Shown here: in pieces, positions 23,190 to 34,618 of the stretch
Numbering within the stretch: the first letter of the stretch is position 1
How the letters are laid out: every line of letters starts with the position of its first letter
Source: Boswellia sacra
Lineage: Eukaryota; Streptophyta; Magnoliopsida; Sapindales; Burseraceae
Length of the DNA stretch: 64,000 nucleotides
Reading direction: 5' to 3'
NCBI GenBank assembly: GCA_013180625.2
Contig: SNVD02002289.1
Location: 744,001-808,000 of the forward strand
The notes under the pieces: generated by a model
The model's input: the letters and a program-made list of their open reading frames with translations, nothing else
Database searches by the model: none
What the model was told of the DNA's origin: nothing
Translations under genes and position numbers: made by a program

Positions 23190-24913
23190 ATGGCTTCATC
23201 GTCTACTGTATCTGAGAAGACAGTGACTGTGACAAATGCAAAAATAGATGTTGAAAAATTTGATGGCTGAAATAATTTCGGTTTATGGCAGAGTGAGGTG
23301 TTGGACGGGTTGTATCAGCAGGATTTGGATATTGTTTTGGAAGAAACAAAACCAGAAGATATCAGTGCAAGAGATTGGGACAGGCTTAATATAAAAGCTT
23401 GTGGGTTGATTCGCTTTTGCTTGTGTAGAGAACAAAAGTATCCGCTCACTAAGGAGACATCTGCAAGCAAATTGTGGAAGGCGCTGGAGAACAAATATAT
23501 GAAGAAAAGCAATGAGAATCGGCTGTACCTATTGAAGAGATTGTTCCGTCTCCAGTTAAAACCAGGTACGAGCATCAGTTCTCATATTGATGAGTTTAAT
23601 AAGTTAATTGCTGATTTGTTAAACTTAGATGAAACATTCAAAGATGAAATTAAGGCTATGCTATTGATTGGCTCACTTCCGGATGAATTAGATCATTTAT
23701 GCATTACTCTTATCCATGGGAAAGATAAACTGTCTTTTGAAGAAGTTTGTTCTGCTTTGTTGAATTATGAAATTCGTAAGAAAGATCAAAGGGAACATAG
23801 GGATGAGTCAGTAGATGCATTGACAGTGAGAGGGCGTAGTCATAGTAGGAAACCAGGAAAAAGGGGAAAATCTTTGTCGAGGGGTAGATTAGGAAAAGAT
23901 GAGTGTGCCTTTTGTCGTGAGAAAGGGCATTGGAAGAAAGATTGTCCTAAGTTGAAAAAGAAAGATAAGGGCAAGGCTGTTTTTGATGCATGTGTTGTTG
24001 AGCGTGAGGATGATAGTGAGTCAGATATATGTCTAGCTGGTCACCTATCCACTTCTGGTTCTGATGAGTGGATTATGGATTCGGGTTGTACTTATCATAT
24101 GTGTCCACATCGGGATTGGTTCTTTTAGTTTGAACAGCTTGATTGTGGAGTTGTGTATATGGGCAATGATGATATTTGCCATACTGCTGGGATAGGTTCG
24201 ATCCGTTTGAGGAATCATGATGGACTGACTAGAGTTCTGACAGATGTTCGGTATGTACCGAAGTTGAAAAAGAATCTCATCTCTTTGGGAGCCTTAGAAT
24301 CTAAAGGCTGTGGTATATCTATTCGAGATGGTATTCTGAGGGTCACTTCAGGCGCTCTTGTGGTATTGAAAGGCACTAGGAGGAACAACTTGTATTACTA
24401 TAATGGTAGTACAGTTACTGGATCAGCGGCTACGGTTTCTGATAATGTTACAGATTCAGAGATTACGAGACTGTGGCATATGCGTTTGGGACATGCAGGT
24501 GAGAAAGCCTTATTCAGTTTGGTGAAACGAGGCTTATTGAAAGGTGTAAAGACCTGCAAGTTGGATTTCTGTGAGCATTGTGTTCTGGGAAAGCAGAAGA
24601 GAGTGAAATTTGGCACCGCTATTCATAATACCAGGGGTATTCTTGATTATGTTCACTCAGATGTGTGGGGACCTACTAAAACCGCATCTATGGGAGGTAG
24701 GCACTACTTTGTTACTTTTGTTGATGACTTTTTCAGAAGAACTTGGGTGTACTGTTTGAAATCAAAAGATGATGTACTTCGTGCTTTCCTTAAATGGAAA
24801 AAGATGATTGAGACACAGACTGGCAAGAAGATCAAGCATCTCAGAACAGATAATGGTGGTGAGTATTGCAGTGATCAGTTTTTGAAATTGTGTCAAGATG
24901 AAGGTATTGTACG
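23190..24913 (+). pseudogene. Copia B gag, protease and start of integrase
   Basis: The frame starts at ATG 23190 and is stopped at codon 27 (TGA 23268, where copia A has CGA). It continues in the same frame to a second stop, TAG 24126, where sisters have CAG. The gag region is followed by the zinc knuckle CAFCREKGHWKKDC (near 23906), the protease motif WIMDSGCTYHM (near 24069), the integrase zinc region (LWHMRLGHAGEKALF, LDFCEHCVLGKQ) and the first catalytic Asp region (VHSDVWGP, FVDDF). After DNGGEY a single-base loss near 24913 shifts the frame. Confidence 0.92.
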
Positions 24914-27187
24914 CATTTTACTGTTAGAGGTACACCGCAGCAGAATGGGGTGGTAGAACGCATGAATCGGACATTGCTGGAGAAAGTTCGGTGTATGTTG
25001 TCCAATGCTGGGTTGGGCAAAGAGTTTTGGGCTGAGGCTGTGACTTATGCGTGTCATCTCATTAATCGTCTACCATCAGCTGCTATTGGTGATAGAACTC
25101 CATTGGAGGTATGGTCTGAACAACCTGTTTCTGATTATGATTCTTTACATGTTTTTGGTTCTACTGCATATTATCATGTGAAAGAATCTAAGCTGGATCC
25201 TAGAGCCAAGAAAGCGATTTTCTTGGGATTTTCTTCTGGAGTAAAAGGATATCGTCTTTGGTGTCCTAGTTCGAGGAAGATTATATCCAGCAGAGATGTG
25301 ACATTTGATGAGTCTTCAATGTTGAAGAAATCAGAAAACCAGACAAAGGTGAATGGTACTCCACAACAGGTGGAGCATACTCAGCAGCAGGTGGAGTTTG
25401 AAACGATGACATTGAACTCAGTTAGATCTGTTGAAATAGATGTTGATACTCCTATGACAGAGGGAGAATTGGGAGATGATGGAGAGGGTTCTACTCAGGA
25501 ACCTCAACAGCAACAAGAATCTATTGCAGTTGATAGACCAAGACGTGAGATTCGCAGACCTGCTCGATTTGCTGATATGGTGGCCTATGCACTTCCAATT
25601 GTAGATGCTGATGTTCCTTCCACTTATAGAGAGGCAGTTAGATGTTCTGAAGTTGATGAGTGGAAGACAGCTATGAGCGAAGAGATGCAGTCTCTTCAGA
25701 AGAATGAAACTTGGGAGCTAGCTCAACTACCGAAGGGTAAAAAGGCAATTGGGTGCAAATGGGTATATGCAAAGAAAGATGGATTTCCTGACAAGAATGA
25801 CGTCCGCTACAAGGCAAGGTTGGTGGCTAAAGGCTACGCTCAGAGGGAAGGAATTGACTACAATGAGGTATTTTCTCCAGTTGTGAAACATTCTTCCATT
25901 AGAATTTTGTTGGCCTTGGTAGCTCAGATGAATATGGAAACTAGTTCAACTTATGTAAAAACTGTATTTTTACATGGTGACTTGGAAGAGGAAATCTATA
26001 TGACTCAGCCAGAGGGATTCAAAGTTGCTGGTAAGAAAAATTTAGTATGCAAACTGAAAAGATCGCTTTATGGTTTGAAGCAATCTCCCAGACAGTGGTA
26101 TAAGCGATTTGATCGGTTTATGATAGGTCAAAGGTACACAAGAAGTAAATTTGATAATTATGTGTATTTTCGGAGGCTACATGATGGTTCTTTCATTTAT
26201 CTACTATTATATGTTGATGATATGTTGATAGCTTCGACGAATGTCGAAGAAATTGCAAAGTTGAAGACTCAGTTGAATCGAGAGTTTGAGATGAAAGATT
26301 TGGGTGAAGCTAAGAAGATACTAGGCATGGAAATTAGCAGAGATAGAGAGAGAAGCAAGATTTGTTTGACTCAGAAGCAGTATCTGAAGAAGGTATTACA
26401 GCGGTTTGGCATTACAGAGCAGTCTAAACCTGTAAATACCCCACTTGCTCCTCATATGAAGCTCAGTGCATCTTTATCTCCTAGTACAGATGAGGAACGA
26501 GAGTATATGTCTCAAGTTCCGTATGCTAATGCAGTTGGTAGCCTGATGTATGCAATGGTCTGTACAAGACCCCACATTTCACATGCAGTTGGAGTTGTGA
26601 GTAGGTATATGCATGATCCTGGTAAAGGACATTGGCAAGCAGTGAAATGGATTCTACGGTATTTGTTGAAAACCGTGGATGTTGGCTTAGTCTTTGAGAG
26701 GGATGATAGATGTGGTCAGTATGCTATTGGTTATGTTGATTCAGATTATGCTGGTGATTTGGATAAACGTCGGTCGACAACCGGTTATGTGTTTACTCTT
26801 GCAAGAGCACCAGTGAGTTGGAAGTCTACTTTACAGTCTACAATGGCTTTGTCTACTACAGAGGCAGAGTATATGGCTATGACAGAGGCTGTGAAGGAAG
26901 CTATTTGGTTACAGGGATTGCTGGATGAATTGGGACTTGGGCAGAAGAAGATCACTCTTTATTCCGACAGTCAGAGTGCTATCCCCTTAGCGAAGAATCC
27001 AGTGTTCCATGTTCGTACGAAGCATATTGATGTTCGGTATCATTTTGTGCTGGAGATCATTGATGAAGGGAGAATCTTACTTCAGAAGATTGGGACTGCC
27101 GAGAATCCCGCAGATATGTTGACTAAAGTTGTGACAGCGATCAAGTTCAGTCATTGTTTGGACTTGATCAACATTGTGCCTGTTTGA
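24914..27187 (+). CDS. Copia B integrase C-part, reverse transcriptase, RNase H
   Basis: An uninterrupted 758-codon frame follows the frameshift. In order: the integrase core end and C-terminal part (NGVVERMNRTLLEKVRCML, EFWAEAVTYACHLINRLP, FLGFSSGVKGYRLW), a Glu/Gln-rich linker, then RT with [57 protein letters not shown] and the catalytic YVDDM. RNase H has STTEAEYMAMTEAVKEAIWL and YSDSQSAIPLAKNPVFH. It copies element RNA into DNA in cytoplasmic particles and integrates it. The frame lacks its own start and sits behind two stops and a frameshift, so translation from this copy is unlikely. It is the only long coding frame among the transposons here. Confidence 0.9.
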   Translation, partial: HFTVRGTPQQNGVVERMNRTLLEKVRCMLSNAGLGKEFWAEAVTYACHLINRLPSAAIGDRTPLEVWSEQPVSDYDSLHVFGSTAYYHVKESKLDPRAKKAIFLGFSSGVKGYRLWCPSSRKIISSRDVTFDESSMLKKSENQTKVNGTPQQVEHTQQQVEFETMTLNSVRSVEIDVDTPMTEGELGDDGEGSTQEPQQQQESIAVDRPRREIRRPARFADMVAYALPIVDADVPSTYREAVRCSEVDEWKTAMSEEMQSLQKNETWELAQLPKGKKAIGCKWVYAKKDGFPDKNDVRYKARLVAKGYAQREGIDYNEVFSPVVKHSSIRILLALVAQMNMETSSTYVKTVFLHGDLEEEIYMTQPEGFKVAGKKNLVCKLKRSLYGLKQSPRQWYKRFDRFMIGQRYTRSKFDNYVYFRRLHDGSFIYLLLYVDDMLIASTNVEEIAKLKTQLNREFEMKDLGEAKKILGMEISRDRERSKICLTQKQYLKKVLQRFGITEQSKPVNTPLAPHMKLSASLSPSTDEEREYMSQVPYANAVGSLMYAMVCTRPHISHAVGVVSRYMHDPGKGHWQAVKWILRYLLKTVDVGLVFERDDRCGQYAIGYVDSDYAGDLDKRRSTTGYVFTLARAPVSWKSTLQSTMALSTTEAEYMAMTEAVKEAIWLQGLLDELGLGQKKITLYSDSQSAIPLAKNPVFHVRTKHIDVRYHFVLEIIDEGRILLQKIGTAENPADMLTKVVTAIKFSHCLDLINIVPV

Positions 27188-27289
27188 CCGCGCCATTGGG
27201 CGTATTTGGAGGCGTTGCAGTTGTGATAGAGAATATGGGAAAAAGAAGAGTTTTGTGATGGGTTGGCATATTCGCCAAGGTGGAGATTT

Positions 27290-27849
27290 GTTGGTGTTTT
27301 GGCTCATATGCATTAAAAAGGATCCCACATCGGTGGGACTCCAAAATTGGGCCTCATGTGGCCCTTATAAAAGGAAGCCATATAGGAAATTATTTTGTGT
27401 CCCAAATTGAAATATCTTTCACCCCCCTAAAGTTGTAAGGTCTCGCAAATAAGACCTCATAGTTTAAGGGCCTTTCTGTAAGGACCTTAAATTTGTAATA
27501 TTTGTTTTTCTCTCTTTGATTTTGGGTATTTGTAGTATTACCCAATTGTTTGGGTAATTACAATTTGGCCCAACTATTTGGGTAATTACAGTTTGACCCA
27601 ATAGTTGTGGAATTTGTATTGTGGCCCAAAAGTTTGTAATTCTCTTTGAAGATAGTGGAAAGTTTCTTCAGCGGCGCCCGAGGACGTAGGTACTTATACC
27701 GAACCTCGTTAAATCCTGGTGTGTTTTATATTTCTGCATTGTGGTTGATTGGTTGCCTCTTTAGTTGCTATTATATTCAATTATCTAGCATAGTTGTGAT
27801 TGTGCATTTTGGGTTGTTCTGTGGTTATCGCTTTCGCTTGTGCATAACA
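27290..27849 (+). repeat. Copia B 3' LTR
   Basis: 560 bp, closely matching 22464-23023. It is preceded by the purine-rich CAAGGTGGAGATT (polypurine tract) ending at 27289, and followed by target duplication GAAAT. Confidence 0.94.
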
Positions 27850-27854
27850 GAAAT

Positions 27855-29680
27855 AACAGAAAATTAGCCCAGCAATTTCAACTCAAATTTGACGACCTTA
27901 TTCATACATCATTCAAAGTTCTACAGAGAATCAGATAAACAGAACCGGGTATGTCATGATTAAACCTGCAGACGGTACTCTCATCTTTCTTTTCATCTGA
28001 TACATTTATTTCTAACACCGTTTGCAAAAAAACAGCAGAGTAACCAACAATCATGACTCAAATTTGATGACTTTATTTCTAAAGCATCATTTACCCTCAT
28101 AGATAATATAAAATTGATAAGAATTTATGAAGAGCAGACCAATTCATAACTTCATGTCCTAATTAAAACAAATTGTTATTCGAAGGGGAAAAAAGAAGAA
28201 GTAGAATTTATCTGAGAATTCTTGTAATATATAACAACAGAAAGAAGATATATTATTAACTCAATTTCTCATCTTATGCTGACAATGGTATCAAATAACT
28301 CATAATTTTGACAAAGGTGAGGAGGGGTATCTCATAAAATACTAAAACATAAATAAAAAATGTTCTATAGATGTATAAGCTTACGCGTGGAAATCAATAG
28401 TGCAACATCATATAGGAAATGCACCTCTGCTTAGATTATTTAATTTTAATTAGAGTAATGAACAGAGTGTCAAAGAAACTCTGCTTAGGTTTCTATTTTA
28501 AAGACATTAACAAACACAGTCGAAGAATCTCTGGGTATCAAAAGTTAATGTAAACAAATGGAGTCGAATAATTGTTTTTGTTTTTGTTTTTGATTGGAGT
28601 GATAATGGGTAAGTAATAGCAAGAGTAGACTTGACAATTCTACCGGCCAGAGAGAATACAACAATTAATTGTATTAGCCTGTAATCGCATCTTTCCATTA
28701 TCTGATACATTTATTTCTAAAACTGTTGACAAGAAACATCAGAGTAGAGAGAGCAAAAATCATAACTCAAATTCCATAACTTTATTTCTAAAACATCGGT
28801 CATCGGCATAAAATGATTGTCACCTTTTCATAAATTTATGGATTTATGTGTTTATAAATCAACATTGCGCCACACTACAAAGGAAAGGTGCATGACCAAA
28901 GCTTCACAGGAAATAGTTATAGACCAACACGTTGGTCAAAAGCCACTTTACTCACCCTTAGTATCCCTAGCAGGGTAGAGAATATTGCCTAATTAGTGCA
29001 ATTGGCCTTGCACTCATTGTGGTTCACAAAGAATGCAACGAACAATTAATTAAAGTGAATGTGAAACACTAGAAGGAAAGAAAAACAGAGACGTAGAATC
29101 CCTTCTTTTGAAAAGATAGGCTTATATAAATTGGAGAAACTTTCTGTCACAAAAATTTCCAATTTGCCTTATCATAGTTCTTATCAAAGAGTCTAACAAG
29201 TAGCACCTACAATGGGTTGGTTCAAGTGGTATGGGTGCCCAGGAGGGAGTTGGTAAGGCCACGATAAGTCCTGAGTTTGACTCTCCACAATGGCCTTTCC
29301 CCATGAGGTAAGTGAGAGACCATGACAGTGGGTTGTAGTTGCGCTAGTCTCCCCCGAGGATTACCTAACCTGGCTTCAAAACATTTACTAGAATTCTCAA
29401 ACTCACTACTCAAAAATTGCCGATAAGTTAATAGAATTTAAATTTATGTAAATTTGTAAACGCCCACATGCATAGAGGCCACATTATATATTGGATTGAC
29501 TCAAGGAAATTCTAAAGAACAATGGCCTAATCTAATTTTAATTTGAGCACTGGAGCTGCTCTCTTATTGAGATTAGTTATATAGCCTCTTGTCGTTCAAC
29601 ATAAAAACTTTATAGAGTAATAAGCATATTTCCCTCAATACATATATAAGTAATTATAGTTGGGGAAATTTACAAAGCAG
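27855..29680. repeat. Tandem-array block R, unit 1
   Basis: Non-coding block aligned with 39342-40100 (unit 2) and 50705-52335 (unit 3). Landmarks: AACAGAAAATTA, CAGATAAACAGAACCGGGTA, TCATCTGATACATTTATTTC and TAGTTCTTATCAAAGAGTCT. Together with block L it forms one unit, which copia B interrupts in this copy. It carries a SINE-like insertion missing from the other two. Confidence 0.85.
29209..29361 (+). mobile_element. tRNA-derived SINE-like insertion
   Basis: About 150 bp present here but absent at the aligned sites near 39968-40000 and 52010-52040. It contains an A-box-like GGTTCAAGTGGTATGGG and, 40-50 bp on, a B-box-like GAGTTTGACTCTC, the layout of an RNA polymerase III promoter derived from tRNA. 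It ends TCTCCCCCGAGGATTA. A possible short target duplication is ACCTAC/ACCTAA, but the exact ends are uncertain. Confidence 0.6.
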
Positions 29681-29897
29681 GTTCTGAAAGATCTTTTCTT
29701 CTAGATAAATATATTGAATTTGAGCAGCATTACTGAACTTTAGCTTTGCACATTTTTAAATCTTGCACATTCTTAATTTAAGGTAAATAAAGCCAAAAAA
29801 TAATTAAACATAATTTTTTTAATAAAATAAATTAACCTATTTTAAGGTGTGCATTGTGGTGGTTTTGTGGCGTGATGATGGCAGTGCATGGATGCTG

Positions 29898-30110
29898 TAG
29901 TGGGGTGGGTTCAATTGAGCATGGCAATGTGATTGCAGGTTGATGGAAAATTTTAAAATATCTTTAAATTTTTTTGTAAAGATTTTTTGTCCTACATAAT
30001 GATTGAGTTATTGTGCTAATAACATCTTTTCAACAATTTATGATATAAACATATTAAACGTGACTAATAATATATCTGTCAAGCAACGAGAAAATAATTT
30101 CAGAAATTAT
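29898..30110. repeat. Partial copy of block L, unit 2 (first)
   Basis: Matches 21253-21470: GGGGTGGGTTCAATT, AAAATTTTAAAATATCTTT, ACATCTTTTCAACAATTTAT and GATATAAACATATTAAAC. The flanking stretches 29681-29897 and 30111-30795 are A/T-rich, with no gene and no clear match in the window. Confidence 0.75.
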
Positions 30111-30795
30111 ATTATTCATCACAGCAATTCAAATAATTGATTGAACCCTCAGGAGACCTGCAACAAATTTACCAATTAATAAATGATGTATGTAACATAG
30201 ATTACCAGAATTATTTACAAGAACTAATGTTAAAGGACTTTGGAAAGGGCATTTAATAGCTTTTTATGTATCAAGATAAAGTCGAGTTTAAAGTGATTGT
30301 AATTATTTCTTAAGTCAGCACCTCAAGTGATTTATAACTTTTTTTTTATGTTCTAAAAACATAAATTATCAAACTTAATTCGCTTATAAAACCACATTAT
30401 TTTGATTTTGTTACATCACATTCAAGTTGAAACTATTAATTATTACAAGGAACAAATATCATTTTCACTATGAAATTGAATTCATTAGACATTTTTCTGT
30501 TTTTAATTAACTTGTTCTAACTTGAAGTAATTTAAAATTTAAAAATTAACTCCACCGATTAAGTTATTGATTGATAATATTAAAGTGGCTTAGCAGAATC
30601 TGTTGACAAAGATATTTTTAATATCAAAAGACCACAAAAACGAGGAGGTGAAAAGAATAGCAGTAATTCTCGAGAAACGATAATATATATTTCTTTTCTC
30701 ATTACATTGACTATGAGTGTTCAACGAATTAAAGTCATATTTTATATTACTTTTACAATTATTGCACGCGTTAAAGGAGACTTACATTGCTTTGA

Positions 30796-31680
30796 ATTTT
30801 TTGTAGAGATTTTTTGTCGTACGTAATAATTGAGTCGTTGTTATAATAACATCTTTTCAACAATTTATGATATAAACATATTAAACATGAGCAATCATAT
30901 ACATTTCAAGTCATCAGAAAATAATTTAAGAAATTAAGTACCCCTTGTTCCCTTCTTGGGTTGGCAGTGGGGGTCGAGGTGTAGAATTTTTTCAGATTTG
31001 TGTTGATCATGATAACATTATTGAAAAGAAATAAAGACCCCAGACTTCATGAATATGATGAGAAAAGCTATCAAATGACAACACGTTACAAGCTCATTGT
31101 TCTTTGATTTTTTCCAAAGTAAAAAGAATCACCACACCCTGTCTACCACTACTCAAATAATAACTCTTTAATCGACCACAAATATTGCGATGGGAAGGAT
31201 AGAAACTTGTATGTCTTTCTCATAACATTAAATCATTAGAGTAACTTCCATAGTTGATAAATAAATATCTGAATTTGTATCATTTTTATAAATAGTTATG
31301 GTACAAATTTCATTACTGTATCTTTTATCATGTCTTTGAATGTGCACTGGAAATATAAGCTTGGATGTGAAAGGATTTTGAATTAGCGAAAGATGTTGTT
31401 GGGATAAAATTAGATAAAGTTTGGTAAAAAATAAAAATAAAAATAATCAATCTATTAATATCGTAAAATATTATTAAATTAAGTTTTTATTCAAAATGGG
31501 GGCAAAAGTGGTATATTAATGGTCAGTGAGCCATAGCCTAGCGGAGACTAACATTTGGAGAGTCTTTGTTTGTTTCTAATTTACTTTTTTGACTGATTAG
31601 TTTGGGGGGTCTGATGTTAATACCCCAAGTGTAATCGATTGACCCTTGAGGAGACTAGCAACAAATTAATAGATAATGAC
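30796..31680. repeat. Partial copy of block L, unit 2 (second)
   Basis: 30796-31205 matches 21330-21740, and 31561-31680 matches 21780-21870 (GATTAGTTTGGGGGGTCTGA, CAAGTGTAATCGATTGACCC). The stretch 31206-31560 between them is not shared. Copies 1 and 2 of the ACATCTTTTCAACAATTTAT region lie 0.84 kb apart, which shows a local duplication inside unit 2. Confidence 0.75.
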
Positions 31681-32480
31681 ATTCTAATTCATTTAATTTT
31701 AGATAATTAAAAATAAGCTAGAAAATTCATTTCCTTTATAATATATAATTTGATAAGATATTAATTTATTAGGAATGATAACAGTCTCTTTTCTCTCATA
31801 TATATTGTATTGAAAAAATCTTTCAATTTTTTTAATAAAAAAATATTAAACATATCAAACGACTTGTATATGATATGTATTTTTGACAATTTATATGATA
31901 TGTAAGCATATTAAACATAAGTAATATTGTATCCATACTTCCCAATTTATATTCAAAGTTTAATTAGTATCTCAAGGGATGTAACAATAATTTTAGAACT
32001 TATGTCATTCATCACATTTAATGCAATCATTCATCATTTTAATTTAATATTTATGTATCAAGTCCTAGTATTTGAGATGCAAAAACTCAGGACCAGAGTT
32101 AAAATTTCGGATGCATAGTAATATTTATTAAAAATATCTGGGTTTTGATATTTAAAAATAGCTTTATTTTTGGGTCCACATTGGATCAAAAGCTAGTATA
32201 TGAACACATTGAAAGCTTTTTTTTTTCTTTTCTTTTGCAAAGTTAAAAAAAAAAAAAAACTCAATGCTTTGTGGCAACTGCCTGACGCGTATCAGATTAT
32301 GAGGGAGTTTACAGATCATTATAAGTATTACTCATCAATTTCAAGAGATAATCATACTAATATTGATTATTTTCCAATTACTTTGTAGCATTGTGTTACG
32401 AAAAAGTTCGATTTTAAAAATAATTGAGCTTGATACTCTCATCTCATAAAAGTAGAAGTTAATTTGCATGTACTAGTAGA
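31681..32480. other. No gene seen; A/T-rich
   Basis: Long A/T-rich spacer with homopolymer runs (T and A tracts near 32215-32265). No coding frame with protein-like composition. It ends in the left target duplication of the hAT element. Confidence 0.5.
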
Positions 32481-33365
32481 TAAGGGTGGGCACGGGTCGG
32501 GTCGGGTTTTGCGATAACCAACCATACCCGATTATTCATCGGGTTTGAGAAATAAGACCCGAGTTCGGGTTTTTTTTTTTTTGAACTACCCGATGGGTAC
32601 CGATGGGGTCGTGTCGGGTCGAGTGTATCAGGTCATCCGACACTCGACACTTATATATCGAGTCGTGTCGGATTCACAACCGACACTCGATATCAGTCTA
32701 TTTTGGACGACATCGAGTATCGGATGTATCATCCTACACTCGACACTTACATATCGACTTGTGTTGGATTCACAATTGACACTCGATATCAGTCTATTTT
32801 GGAAGACATCAAGTGTCGGATTACATGTCGAGTGTCGGATTCATAACTGACACTCGATATCAGTCTATTTTGAAAGAATTGAGTGTCAAATGATGCATCC
32901 GACACTTGACACTTACATGTCGAGTCGTGTCGGATTCAAAACCGACACTCGATATCAGTCTATTTTCAAAGACATTGAGTGTCGGATGATGCATCCGACA
33001 CTCGACACTTACATGTCGAGTCTTATCGAGCTATATCGAGCGCGTCGAGTTTTGTCGAATTTTGTCGATCGTTTTTGTAGGTTGCTTGTTTTAGGCTTTT
33101 AGCTTTGTTTTTTTGCCTTTTTGCATCATATTTAATTTAACTATAACCAATTAACTTATGCCACGTGGAAAAGTAAATTGTTTTTAATAAAAAATATTTG
33201 GGTCGGGTATCAATCGGGTTTATATAATATTACCCGATTTCAGGTTGAGTAATATCAGGTACTCCAAATTCATAACCGATTTCAGTTATTTTTTCTCCCT
33301 TACCCGATCACACCCGATTCGGGTTGGGTAAACCCGATCGGGTCGGGGAACTATGCCCACCCCTA
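32481..33365. mobile_element. hAT-type MITE with GGGTGGGCA inverted ends
   Basis: 885 bp. The left end TAAGGGTGGGCACGGG is inverted at the right as TGCCCACCCCTA. The flanks are near-identical 8-bp duplications CTAGTAGA (32473-32480) and CTAGTGGA (33366-33373). Subterminal regions are rich in GGGTCGGG and ACCCGA. No transposase is present; frames here reflect internal repeats. Confidence 0.9.
32600..33030. repeat. Tandem hairpin repeats inside the hAT MITE
   Basis: The word TATCAGTCTATTTTG recurs at 32691, 32787, 32859 and 32953, giving spacings of 96, 72 and 94 bp. Each unit contains a self-complementary segment: CATCCGACACTCGACAC pairs with TGTCGAGTCGTGTCGGAT. The 72-bp spacing reflects a shortened hairpin. 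Confidence 0.85.
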
Positions 33366-33504
33366 CTAGTGGACTCCTCAGCAGTGGCGGATGGCAGTGA
33401 AAAGCAATTTTTTCCCTTTTTTCTTAAGACATTTCTATTGCATCTCAAAATCTGAAGTTGATGTTCCAAAAAGACAAAAAAAAAAAAAAGAGTAAAAAAT
33501 GGCA

Positions 33505-33720
33505 CCCCCTGGTTCCCTGCTTGGGTTGGCTGGGGTTCTTTTTCAGATTTGTGATGACCGTGATAACATTACTGGAAAGAAATAAAGGGCCTAGAGTTCA
33601 AGAATTATGACAATGCTATGAAATGAAAAGAAATTACAAGCTCTTTTTTATTTGCTTTTTGCAAAGTAAAAAGATTCACCATGCCCTGCCCGCCACCACC
33701 CAATGAAATTATCTAACGGT
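33505..33720. repeat. Partial copy of block L, unit 2 (third)
   Basis: Matches 21478-21690: GGTTCCCTGCTTGGGTTGGC, GATAACATTACTGGAAAG, AAAAGATTCACCATGCCCTG. It starts just right of the hAT MITE. 33721-34119 shows no gene and only weak similarity to other units. Confidence 0.7.
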
Positions 33721-34119
33721 ATTGTAAATTAGTTACTTTCTGTCTATCTATTTTACAGTCAATTTGAACTATTGAAGTTTAAGAAGTAATCACCTATTTT
33801 TTAATTATTTTTTAAACTGCCATCATAGAAGTGTTTGATAAGACGATTTTGGAAGTGATTAGGTTTAATTAAAACTGATTATAATATACAAGTTTGCTAG
33901 AGTTTTCTTTTTTTTTTTTTTTAAGTTTTTGCGCGGTTATGAAGATATGATTATTGCATAATTACTTTTGATATTTTAAATTTCAATATGGCATTCATTA
34001 AAAATAGCCAAATATAAAATTTACCCCTTTTGTGGCCAGTATTAATTAATAAAGTTTATTGGGATTTTCATTGAGTTCACCGTGTACTTGGTTAAACTGT
34101 GACTAATTGGTCATTTTCC

Positions 34120-34618
34120 TTGAGTTCCCTTCAGTCGAGTGTTTTCACCGCTAAAGAAAAATTCGTTTGCAGTTTGCAAGAATTCCATTTTAATTTTGGG
34201 ATAAGTTTTATGAACAAAGGCAACTTAATTTGATAAATCGTAATATATTTTTTTCATTTATTTAATTTTTAATAATTTTATATTAATTCTAATTGAAATA
34301 AATGGTAAAACATGTATTTTGTTGTCAAAGTGAGTGAATCTTTTATACTAATTTTACAAAAATTGAAAAATGGTTTTACGGTACAACCGATGTACCGTAG
34401 CCACACCCAAAGGACATTGACGTTTGGGGGCTTGTTGGTAGTTTCAAATTCAGCTTGGTGTTGTTCTCTTTACTAATTACTTAGAGAGTTCCATGCATAC
34501 CGAAAATATATCCCAAAAAATATTACTTAATTCACAAGGTTATAAATTAAAATGAGTGATTGGACTAATATGATTCTTTTAAATGCATCATTGTGGTTTT
34601 ATCAATTAATTGAAAAAG
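34120..34618. repeat. Block L, unit 2, right part up to copia C
   Basis: Matches 21950-22370: GTTTGCAGTTTGCAAGAATT, GGGATAAGTTTTATGAACAA, ATCAATTAATTGAAAAAG. Copia C starts directly after the last word. Confidence 0.8.

Larger units (their letters stand above)
22464..27849 (+). mobile_element. Ty1/copia LTR retrotransposon B (best preserved)
   Basis: 5386 bp with two 560-bp LTRs and a 5-bp target duplication GAAAT (22459-22463 and 27850-27854). The uninterrupted site GCAAGAAATAACAG is present in the sister units at 39337-39341 and 50700-50704. The two LTRs differ at only a few percent of positions by eye, so this is the youngest of the four family members. Gag-pol carries two stops and one frameshift before a long intact frame. 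Confidence 0.95.

Noticed and set aside
32545..33102. Plus-strand frames rich in repeated Asp-Thr-Arg-Tyr words
   Set aside because: They are translations of the tandem hairpin repeats within the hAT MITE, not a repeat protein.
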